Positions 56,399 through 62,817 of a stretch of 64,000 nt of DNA are shown here, in pieces (the first letter of the stretch is position 1; every line of letters starts with the position of its first letter). Below the pieces are notes generated by a model. It did no database searches. It had not been told where the DNA came from and saw only the letters and a program-made list of their open reading frames with translations. Both the position numbers and the translations under genes were made by a program. The stretch spans positions 186,001 to 250,000 of the forward strand of contig NZ_NOYD01000014.1 of NCBI RefSeq assembly GCF_002258315.1, in the 5' to 3' direction. Origin of the DNA: Rhodococcus sp. 06-462-5 (GTDB lineage Bacteria; Actinomycetota; Actinomycetes; Mycobacteriales; Mycobacteriaceae).

Positions 56399-57508
56399 GT
56401 GAACAGTCTTCGCCAATGGTGGTCGCTTCCAGTCGACTACGGGTGGAACGTTGCGTACGCACGGTCCCAACAAGCGCTGCACGTCACCAGGATTCTCATC
56501 GGGATCTACTGCTGGTTCTACGCGGCCGCCGCGGCGATCGCCCTGACCATCCCGGCTCTCGGAGACAGCGGCCCAGGGCGATTGGCGCTGTGGTTCACCA
56601 TCGTGACGACGCTGCCACTGGGGTTGGCCTGGCTGATCGGCGGCTGGCCGTCCTGGCCGATGTCCGTCGCCTTCGTGCTGTACGCCGACATCGTGCTCGC
56701 CGCAGTTCTCCTGACCGTCGACGGGCCGTCCGAGATGTTGCCGATGGCGGCACTGTTCACCGTGATGGGCAGCTACGTCGTGGGTTTCCACGGCCCCAAG
56801 CTGTTCACTGCCCACCACCTCTTCGCGTTCGTCACCGTCGCCGCGCTCTACACCTCGGCCATGGTGAACGACCCCGAACGGCGCCTGCAGACCAATCTCT
56901 ATCTCGTGATGCTGATCCTGGTGATGTTCTCGGCACCGCTGATCTGCCATTCCTTCCTGATGCTGCTGCGCCGCGACGCCACCGGCGCGTTCTACGACCC
57001 GCTCACCGGAATGCAGAACCGACGGGGCTTCGACGCGGCGATCGGCAACCTCGACCTTCGTGCCGTTGCGGATGCGGAACTGGCCGCCGTGGTCATCGAC
57101 ATCGACAACTTCAAGGCCGTGAACGATCGATTCGGTCACGAGCACGGAGATACCGTCATTCGCCTGACCGCGAGCCGAATTCTCGATGTCTTCCCGACAC
57201 CGGCAGTGACCGTGCGACTCGGCGGCGAAGAATTCGCGATCGTGTGCCTTGCCGGAGTCCACTCGGTGATCGACAGATCAGAGGAATTGCGAAGCCGCCT
57301 GAGCGACGCGACCGACCGGTCCCCGCTGACAGCGTCGATAGGCGTCGCCCATGCGGTTGTCGACCCGCGGGGCGTCGTAGAGGGTGTCGATGTGCTGCTC
57401 GGCCGAGCCGATCGAGCCATGTACCGGGCCAAGCGGATCGGCGGCAACCGCGTCACGGTGTACGAAGACGGGGAGCCGTCGTTCCATCCGGTCGACGAAC
57501 GGCAGTGA
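56399..57508 (+). CDS. Membrane-anchored GGDEF diguanylate cyclase
   Basis: A 369-residue protein with about six membrane helices in residues 25-200 ('LWFTIVTTLPLGLAWLIGG', 'LYLVMLILVMFSAPLICHSF' as examples) and a cytosolic GGDEF domain. The loop is GGEEF at residues 275-279 and the metal/substrate part is 'VVIDIDNFKAVNDRFGHEHG'. No RxxD site precedes the loop. It should make cyclic di-GMP at the membrane, possibly in response to an extracellular or membrane signal. Start GTG 56399. This is the third GGDEF gene in the window. Confidence 0.9.
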   Translation: MNSLRQWWSLPVDYGWNVAYARSQQALHVTRILIGIYCWFYAAAAAIALTIPALGDSGPGRLALWFTIVTTLPLGLAWLIGGWPSWPMSVAFVLYADIVLAAVLLTVDGPSEMLPMAALFTVMGSYVVGFHGPKLFTAHHLFAFVTVAALYTSAMVNDPERRLQTNLYLVMLILVMFSAPLICHSFLMLLRRDATGAFYDPLTGMQNRRGFDAAIGNLDLRAVADAELAAVVIDIDNFKAVNDRFGHEHGDTVIRLTASRILDVFPTPAVTVRLGGEEFAIVCLAGVHSVIDRSEELRSRLSDATDRSPLTASIGVAHAVVDPRGVVEGVDVLLGRADRAMYRAKRIGGNRVTVYEDGEPSFHPVDERQ

Positions 57509-57572
57509 ACGACGGCGTCGACCGAGTTCCGCGATGGAACCGGTCGACGCCGCCGATCGAGGTGCGAAAAGG

Positions 57573-58289
57573 CTAGGCCACCTCTGCCGCGATCGCGGAC
57601 CGGGTGCCGACGTCGAAGACCGGATCGGTCAGGTGCACGTCGAGAGTGTTCCCCGGACCGGCGATGATCGCGTTCAGCACCGAGGTGAACGCGCCACAGT
57701 TCTGGAACTGCGGAATCGTGTACGTCCCCTTCACGTGGGCATCGGCCTGGTTGTTCTGAATCAGGTCGATCGCATCGAGCGAACCGGACAGGTTGGCGGT
57801 GGTTTCGGCGGTGACGCAATTGCTACCCGCCGGGATCAGGTCGACTGCGGCCGATCCGGCCGAACCGGTGTCGATGCCCAACGGCTTGACCGAATCGATG
57901 CGAATCTTGAAGCTCTGCGCGACGTCGAGATCCAACGTCGGTGCCTCGTCCGGTCCGCCGCGGACGATGGTGCCGGACACCGGCGTCGCGTCGACGATCG
58001 AGATCGTGAAGTTCGCCAGCGTCGCGGGTCCGAGTTTCAGGTCGGCCGATGCCTGCGGGAGCGCGAGTGTTCCGGTCACCGTGCCACCGACCAGATCGAC
58101 GTCCGTGGCGAGATCGGTGGTGGGAAACACCACCGGCTGACCGGTCTTGGCGATGATCGTCGTGGTGTCGGCCTGAAACGTGATGGGAAGCGTGTCGGCA
58201 GCGTTGGCCGGGGCGGCGACGAGCGTGCCCAGGGCGATGCTCGACGCCAATGCCGTCATCGTGACGACAGTCTTGTTGCGGATCTTCAC
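57573..58289 (-). CDS. Secreted protein of unknown function
   Basis: A 238-residue exported protein. The Sec signal peptide covers about residues 1-30 ('VVTMTALASSIALGTLVAAP' then 'ANAADT' with cleavage after ANA). The mature protein is beta-rich with repeated 'TGTLALPQASADLKLGPAT' and 'NLSGSLDAIDLIQNNQADAH', and two cysteines ('SNCVTAE', 'FQNCGAF') that may form a disulfide. No known domain is recognised. It follows the next minus-strand secreted gene by 52 bases and probably belongs to the same operon. Confidence 0.8.
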   Translation of the reverse strand: MKIRNKTVVTMTALASSIALGTLVAAPANAADTLPITFQADTTTIIAKTGQPVVFPTTDLATDVDLVGGTVTGTLALPQASADLKLGPATLANFTISIVDATPVSGTIVRGGPDEAPTLDLDVAQSFKIRIDSVKPLGIDTGSAGSAAVDLIPAGSNCVTAETTANLSGSLDAIDLIQNNQADAHVKGTYTIPQFQNCGAFTSVLNAIIAGPGNTLDVHLTDPVFDVGTRSAIAAEVA

Positions 58290-58341
58290 GTGTTCTCCTT
58301 CTCGGAATGGTTGCTACGGAACGAGGTGGGACGGGGAGGAG

Positions 58342-58851
58342 TCAGGACAGGGTGAAGGCCGGGTTGGGCTGGACCGACAGGCTGTTGACGGTGCAGTTGC
58401 CGGACATCGGCTGGTTCGTCGCGGTAAGTGTGTTGGTCATGTTGTCGAAGGATCCGGCCAGCGTGGCGGGCCCGCAGTTGTAGCCGACCAACGAGAAGCC
58501 CACGTTGGACACCTCCCCGGTGGTGGCGCTGGTGGGGGTGAGAGTCCAGGGCAGGTTCTTCAGCTGGGGCAGACCGCACAGACGGTTGGAACCGCTGATC
58601 TGGGCGTCGGTGATCGTTGCCGAGGAGCCGTCGGCACTGGTGGTGCCGGACAGTGAGATGGAACAACTCACGGGCACTCCGAACGAAGCGGGTGTGCTCA
58701 CGACGATCGTGCCGGGTGCCGTGAAAGCGGTGCCGGCGGGGGAGATTGTGGCGGCACCGGCGCTGGCGGCACCGAGTGTCGCTCCGGTGATGGCAAGAGC
58801 GGCTATTGCGGCGGAGAGTGTGCGAGAGCGGGTCGGCGGGTTGAGCGTCAT
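58342..58851 (-). CDS. Secreted protein of unknown function
   Basis: A 169-residue exported protein: signal peptide about residues 1-33 ('LSAAIAALAITGATLGAAS' with cleavage after AGA), then a beta-sandwich-like domain with cysteines in 'VSCSISLSG', 'RLCGLPQ', 'NCGPATL' and 'GNCTVNS', probably two disulfides. ATG 58851 was chosen because it gives the signal peptide. Together with the following gene it encodes two cell-surface proteins. It lies upstream of the 428-base stretch that contains the RNA candidate. Confidence 0.75.
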   Translation of the reverse strand: MTLNPPTRSRTLSAAIAALAITGATLGAASAGAATISPAGTAFTAPGTIVVSTPASFGVPVSCSISLSGTTSADGSSATITDAQISGSNRLCGLPQLKNLPWTLTPTSATTGEVSNVGFSLVGYNCGPATLAGSFDNMTNTLTATNQPMSGNCTVNSLSVQPNPAFTLS

Positions 58852-59140
58852 CGATCGATCCTCCAAGTCCAGAACGGCTCCGGACCCCCGCGAGGGTCCG
58901 ACGGTGCCGGCGTTCCGGCAACCGGGAGGGACGTTAGGTCGGCGAAACTTCTGCAGAAATTGCTTTTCAGCAAGTCTGTGAGAAGTCACAATCCGGTCGG
59001 TATGTTTGTTGTATGCAGTGGTAACGGAGATCGGAAGTGTTCCGGAATGTGCAGCGCACCACGAGCTTTCGGACCGCTTTCGCGAACGCGGTGGACCTTC
59101 GGTCCGGAGGCTGTGTACGCGGGTGCGTCGTTACCATTAC
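58852..59140. other. 289-base non-coding stretch before the RNA candidate
   Basis: No protein-like frame is supported here. Short hairpins can be drawn (GGACC-TTC-GGTCC around 59090-59105). The promoter of the secreted-protein operon must lie near its left end, pointing left. The right part leads into the AT-rich promoter of the RNA candidate. Confidence 0.4.
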
Positions 59141-59253
59141 GTTATATAAAGTTACCGAAACGAGATAGTTGCGACTGCGTCGATGACACCTCCGACGCTC
59201 ACCATGGAGCACGCGAAACCAAAGCACGCCTGACAGGTTTGAAAATCGATGTG
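59141..59253 (+). ncRNA. Candidate structured leader RNA or small RNA upstream of the EAL-DICT gene
   Basis: An AT-rich -10-like TTATATAAA (59142-59150) predicts a transcript start near 59157. Downstream are a hairpin GCGTCG-10 nt-CGACGC (59177-59198) whose loop contains ACACCTC, a second weaker stem AAACC / GGTTT (59216-59240) and a strong intrinsic terminator at 59254-59279. The order promoter, two stems, terminator, gene start would suit an attenuator or riboswitch; transcription ending at the terminator would leave a ~120-nt small RNA. The CCUCC in the loop could pair with Shine-Dalgarno sequences. No known family was matched. Confidence 0.5.
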
Positions 59254-59279
59254 CCCCCGCGTGACGGGGGTCGTTTTTT
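59254..59279 (+). terminator. Intrinsic terminator just before the EAL-DICT gene
   Basis: Six-bp GC stem CCCCCG / CGGGGG, loop CGTGA, followed by TCGTTTTTT. The T-run is exceptional for this GC-rich DNA. It ends one base before GTG 59281, so the gene cannot be read from the upstream promoter without antitermination, unless translation starts from a promoter inside this region. Confidence 0.9.
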
Positions 59280-59280
59280 C

Positions 59281-60510
59281 GTGTCAAACTGTGGTGTGAC
59301 GTTCGCGCTGGCCGAAGCAGGATCTGCAGTCGACACGGACACGGGAGAGCTGACGGTGCATCCGTATTTCGCCCCGGTCTGTCGACTGGACAACGGCGCG
59401 CTCGCAGCGATCGAAGTGCAACTGCGGGGCCCCGAGAACGGTCCGCTCGCCTCGGCCGACGCGCTCAAGCGCGCAGCCAGAGCAATGGACGCCAAGCGTG
59501 AACTCGACGCTCTCGCGTGGGGAGTGGCCCGAATCAACGAGTCGGTGCGGTTGCCGATGCTCGTGTCCATGGACGTCGACTCCCTCGCCGCACTCGACTC
59601 GGCCACCGAAGAACAACTGCGCCGCGACATCGTGGTCGTCACCGAAGCGGCACTCGTCGACAGTCCGGCCCGCACCCTCGCAGCGATCGACAAGGCCAGG
59701 CGCGACGGCAAAGTGGTGGCCGTCGACGATGTGGGTCGTCGGCCGCAGTCGATGACTCTGCTGCCACTCATCGAACCCGACGTGATCATCCTCGCCGGAT
59801 CGATGGTTTCCCGCCGACCCGATCTGGCCACTGCGCGTACCGCCCATGCCGTTTCGGCTCAGGTGGAACGAACCGGAGCGGTGGTGGTGGCCAGCGGAGT
59901 CGACACCGTGCTGCATCGCACCCGCGCACTCGGACTCGGAGCGACCTACGGAGTGGGCGAACTGTATCCGGCGGCGGAAACGACCGAGGAGCTTCCTGCC
60001 GACGCTGCCGAGGTGATGCCCCCGTTCCCGACCTGGAGCACACCTGCTGTCGCCGCCGAGTCGCCGTACGCCATCGCGTCCGAGGGCAAGACGGCCACTC
60101 GCAGCACCAAGCGTCTGCTGGTGGCGATGAGTACGTCGCTCGAGATGCAGGCCGCGGCAGCGGGACCGGAAACGTTGGTGCTTGGCACTTTTCAGCGGGC
60201 GGAGCACTTCACCGAGACCACCCGCGGGCGGTGGGTCTCGATGGCCGAGCAAATCTCGTACGCAGGCGTCTACGGCGTGGGCATGGGATACGTGCAGGAG
60301 GGCGGCGTGATGCACGCGCCCCTCGATCCGACGGATCCGCTCGTGGAGGAGTGGAACGTGGTGGTGCTCGGACCGCATTTCTGTGGAGTGCTCGCAGCGA
60401 TCGATCTGCACCGCGGCGAAGTCGACGCCGACCGCGAGTTCGATTACGTGATGTCCTACGATCGCGCGACCGTAGTTCGTTGTGCCCGAGCAATTCTGGC
60501 GCGCTTCTGA
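59281..60510 (+). CDS. Degenerate EAL-domain protein with C-terminal DICT domain
   Basis: A 409-residue cytosolic protein. The first ~235 residues keep the EAL fold but have lost key residues: the EAL signature is EVQ (residues 45-47), the Lys motif KxD is absent ('PDVIILAGSMV'), and EGVET reads SGVDT. The DDxG motif survives partly as 'VAVDDVGRRP'. It is therefore probably not a phosphodiesterase but a cyclic di-GMP or nucleotide sensor. The C-terminal part is a DICT-like sensory domain ('MSTSLEMQAAAAGPETLVL' and 'YAGVYGVGMGYVQEGG'). GTG 59281 or GTG 59296 may be the start; the frame to 58960 runs through the terminator. Confidence 0.8.
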   Translation: MSNCGVTFALAEAGSAVDTDTGELTVHPYFAPVCRLDNGALAAIEVQLRGPENGPLASADALKRAARAMDAKRELDALAWGVARINESVRLPMLVSMDVDSLAALDSATEEQLRRDIVVVTEAALVDSPARTLAAIDKARRDGKVVAVDDVGRRPQSMTLLPLIEPDVIILAGSMVSRRPDLATARTAHAVSAQVERTGAVVVASGVDTVLHRTRALGLGATYGVGELYPAAETTEELPADAAEVMPPFPTWSTPAVAAESPYAIASEGKTATRSTKRLLVAMSTSLEMQAAAAGPETLVLGTFQRAEHFTETTRGRWVSMAEQISYAGVYGVGMGYVQEGGVMHAPLDPTDPLVEEWNVVVLGPHFCGVLAAIDLHRGEVDADREFDYVMSYDRATVVRCARAILARF

Positions 60511-60512
60511 GA

Positions 60513-60531
60513 CCTTCGCGGAGGGCGAAGG
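60513..60531 (+). terminator. Hairpin at the end of the EAL-DICT gene
   Basis: Perfect 7-bp stem CCTTCGC / GCGAAGG with loop GGAGG, two bases after the stop. It is suitable for 3'-end formation although no T-run follows. Confidence 0.6.
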
Positions 60532-60608
60532 AAGGTGATGTTTCGGGTGGCCGCGTCAGGGCATACGGCACTCAAGCGATCGTGTAGTCCGGACTGCTCC
60601 ATCGCCTA

Positions 60609-60642
60609 GGCCCCGCACGTTGAAAAAACAGCGTGTGGGGCC
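60609..60642. terminator. Hairpin between EAL-DICT and ANTAR genes
   Basis: 11-bp stem GGCCCCGCACG / CGTGTGGGGCC (one G-U pair) with a loop containing AAAAAA. The ANTAR gene ends at 60656 from the other side, so the hairpin could end both transcripts. Confidence 0.55.
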
Positions 60643-60655
60643 AAACTTCGTTCGG

Positions 60656-60889
60656 CTACCCGGCCGATGCCCAACGAACGTGGTCGAGTGCTATCTCGCG
60701 AAGCTTGCGGTTGGTGCGTTGCGACTGCTCGGCGAGCATGTCGAAGGCCGCCTGCGGCCCGATGCGATGCACGGCCATCAAGATCCCTTTGGCCTGTTCG
60801 ATGGGTGCCCGGTTGTCGAGAGCCTTCTGCACATCGTTCGGCTCACTAATGCGAAGAGCCTGACCTGCATCCATGCGCACTATTGTCAC
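60656..60889 (-). CDS. ANTAR-domain RNA-binding protein
   Basis: A 77-residue protein that is little more than an ANTAR domain: 'ALDNRAPIEQAKGILMAVHR' and 'AAFDMLAEQSQRTNRKLREI'. The three-helix fold with the conserved A-KG-LM and N-KL-E/D positions is diagnostic. ANTAR proteins bind paired hexaloop RNA hairpins to block terminators. A sensory domain is absent, so activity would depend on expression or a partner. Start ATG 60889 or ATG 60874. It lies about 1.4 kb from a terminator-containing leader, a tempting but unproven target. Confidence 0.85.
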   Translation of the reverse strand: MTIVRMDAGQALRISEPNDVQKALDNRAPIEQAKGILMAVHRIGPQAAFDMLAEQSQRTNRKLREIALDHVRWASAG

Positions 60890-60994
60890 CCGAGGTGGAA
60901 CGCCGCAGGTCAGACACTCACAGACGCGCCGAAAACGCGTCGAACAGAGCTGTTGGCGTGACCTGATTCGTAGCGTTCCGTTACTGTTCCGTGA

Positions 60995-61303
60995 TCAGGC
61001 GGCCGGGTTGGCCAACGGACGCCCGATGAGAAACTCGAGTGTGCGGTACGCGTCCGTGCGACGGCCGTTGCTCGCGTTGTCGTGATACGCAGCACCGGCG
61101 ACCACCACTCCCACCGGAATGCGACCCGACTCGATATCGCGAGCCGTCTGCTCGGCGCAGTCCCGCAGCACCGGGCAGTCGGCGCACAAGCGCCACGCCC
61201 GCTCTGCTCGCTTGCGTCCGTGGCGGGGAAGTTGCTGCGAGTCGTAGGCATCCATATCGTCGATGCACGCACCCTTGAGGCGCCAGACCTGGTCATCCGT
61301 CAT
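60995..61303 (-). CDS. WhiB-like [4Fe-4S] transcription factor
   Basis: A 102-residue protein with four cysteines arranged as in WhiB proteins: Cys13, then Cys40, Cys43 and Cys49 ('GACIDDMDAYDSQ' and 'LCADCPVLRDC'), expected to hold an iron-sulfur cluster sensitive to redox or NO. The usual G(V/I)WGG turn is changed to 'VGVVVAGAAYHD'. ATG 61303 was chosen; the frame is open to 61396. WhiB-like proteins work with the primary sigma factor. The gene is separated from the ANTAR gene by about 100 bases. Confidence 0.85.
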   Translation of the reverse strand: MTDDQVWRLKGACIDDMDAYDSQQLPRHGRKRAERAWRLCADCPVLRDCAEQTARDIESGRIPVGVVVAGAAYHDNASNGRRTDAYRTLEFLIGRPLANPAA

Positions 61304-61530
61304 CGTCGTGATCCGTTTCGCGTCGTGCCGATCGTTCCACGACCTCTGTTCCCCGTCACGGGGTACTCGAAACACAAGTCCGAGTGAAAAATTCACCCGA
61401 CAGAGCGATGATGGGCGTGCGGCGGTTGCGGTGAGCGGAACTTCGGCTCGGACAAGTAGGGACCTTCGGCGGCATGCAGGCTACCGATGGCACCTGCGGG
61501 CGACGACCGTCACGCCATAGCGTCGTTCTC

Positions 61531-61932
61531 ATGCTCGAGCCGACTGCACGACAATGGATCTCCTACAACCTGGGTGGAACGCTGCCCGCGGACTTGAATC
61601 CGTGGGTGCACCAAGATCTCTTGGGGCGGGGATCTGCTGTTCGGCACGTCCTGCGATTCACGATCCCGCTCGTTCCCCTTCTTCTGATGTTCCTTCTCTT
61701 TCCCGGACCGGTGTGGTTGCCGCTGCTGATGATGTCGCTGATTCTGCTTCCGGTGCTCTACTTCGCACTGGGTCTGATGAATGTGTACCGAGGATTTCGC
61801 CTACGGCAACACGGCATGGCGGACGACCCCGCCGAACGGAAACGCGAAGGCACCGAGGAAAAGCGCCGCGAGTACGAGGCACGATTCGGGCGCGACCAGA
61901 GCGCAATCAGCGAAGGACCAGCACGTCGATGA
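61531..61932 (+). CDS. DUF5313-like membrane protein
   Basis: A 133-residue protein. The N-terminal part ('WISYNLGGTLPADLNPWVH' and 'GRGSAVRHVLRF') and two membrane helices ('TIPLVPLLLMFLLFPGPVW' and 'LLMMSLILLPVLYFALGLM') with a charged helical C-terminus ('RKREGTEEKRREYEARFG') match the actinobacterial DUF5313 pattern. Starts earlier in the frame (61474) look less likely because ATG 61531 has the typical family N-terminus. The 3' end overlaps the convergent TauE/SafE gene by 26 bases. Confidence 0.75.
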   Translation: MLEPTARQWISYNLGGTLPADLNPWVHQDLLGRGSAVRHVLRFTIPLVPLLLMFLLFPGPVWLPLLMMSLILLPVLYFALGLMNVYRGFRLRQHGMADDPAERKREGTEEKRREYEARFGRDQSAISEGPARR

Positions 61933-62686
61933 CGACGTAGCCGGCGACCACGAACACCAGGTAAGCGAAGAGTCGCTGGAGGCGGGCGGTATCGACGCGA
62001 GTGCCGAAGTGTCCGGCCAGTAGCGATCCGGCGATCGCCGTGCCCGCGAATGCGGCGGTGACGGCCCAGTCGATGCTCGTTCCGCTCAGGTGCGAGAAGA
62101 GGCCTGCAGCGGAATTGGCGACGATGATGACCAACGAGGTGCCGACCGCGACCGACATCTCGATACCCAGCATCAGCACCAGAACCGGAATGATGAGGAA
62201 GCCTCCTCCCACGCCGAACAGTCCGGTCACGAAGCCGACGGCCAGCCCTGCCGGGATCGATCGCGGGGCGCATCGTCTCCAGTTGATCCCCGATCCCGAT
62301 GTCTTACAGGCTGTTCCGGTGTCACTCCGTTCGGCGAGCATACGTGCACCGGCGGCCACCATCACCGCTGCGAATCCGAGCAGCAGCGCTGTGTCCGGAA
62401 GCAGGCGACCCACGGCGCTCCCGGCGAAGGTGGCGGGAATCCCGGTCGCCGCGAACACGGCGGCCAGACGCCATTCGACTTTCCGTGCCCGCAGCTTCGG
62501 TAGCACCCCGACGGCCGAGGCAGCGCCGACGACGATCAGCGAGACCGCGACCGCCTCGGTGGGCGGCATTCCCAGCGCGAACACCAACACCGGAACGGCC
62601 AGGATCGAGCCGCCGCCACCGAGAAGGCCGAGCAGGATGCCGATCACCACGCCGAATCCCAGTGCCAGTGCCAGTGTCAACGTCAT
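61907..62686 (-). CDS. TauE/SafE sulfite/sulfur-compound exporter family protein
   Basis: A 259-residue polytopic membrane protein with eight hydrophobic segments and two related halves: 'LLGLLGGGGSILAVPVLVF' and 'VTGLFGVGGGFLIIPVLVL', the hallmark glycine-rich repeats of the TauE/SafE family. It exports sulfite, sulfoacetate or related anions, or imports thiosulfate-like ones. ATG 62686 was chosen over 62743, since a longer start would cross the operator region. It is divergent from an MBL-rhodanese gene, with a paired CsoR/CstR-type operator between them, which fits a sulfide/persulfide stress module. Confidence 0.85.
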   Translation of the reverse strand: MTLTLALALGFGVVIGILLGLLGGGGSILAVPVLVFALGMPPTEAVAVSLIVVGAASAVGVLPKLRARKVEWRLAAVFAATGIPATFAGSAVGRLLPDTALLLGFAAVMVAAGARMLAERSDTGTACKTSGSGINWRRCAPRSIPAGLAVGFVTGLFGVGGGFLIIPVLVLMLGIEMSVAVGTSLVIIVANSAAGLFSHLSGTSIDWAVTAAFAGTAIAGSLLAGHFGTRVDTARLQRLFAYLVFVVAGYVVIDVLVLR

Positions 62687-62720
62687 CGTGGGTCCATCCC
62701 GATCGGCAGTTCCTCTTTGG

Positions 62721-62757
62721 ATACCCCCTAGGGTACTTGACATACCCTAGGGGGTAT
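62721..62757. promoter_or_regulatory. Paired CsoR/CstR-type operators
   Basis: Two boxes: ATACCCCCTAGGGTAC (62721-62736) and ATACCCTAGGGGGTAT (62742-62757), which are near mirror images. Each fits the ATACCC..GGGTAT pattern of CsoR-family repressors, of which CstR controls persulfide genes. They lie in the divergent promoter region of the TauE/SafE and MBL-rhodanese genes. TTGACA at 62737-62742 could be the -35 of the latter. Confidence 0.75.
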
Positions 62758-62817
62758 TGCACAGTGTGTCTATCACCCCGCGAATGTCGCCCGGAGACTT
62801 CTCAGACGGAGAAACCC

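Noticed and set aside
59141-59280. Cyclic di-GMP-I (GEMM) riboswitch in the leader of the EAL-DICT gene
   Set aside because: The conserved CACGCACAGGGCAAACC-type core and tetraloop receptor are absent; only generic stems are present.
59141-59280. ANTAR-type dual hexaloop target in the same leader
   Set aside because: The loops found are 10 and 5 bases long, not six-base loops with A1 and G4.
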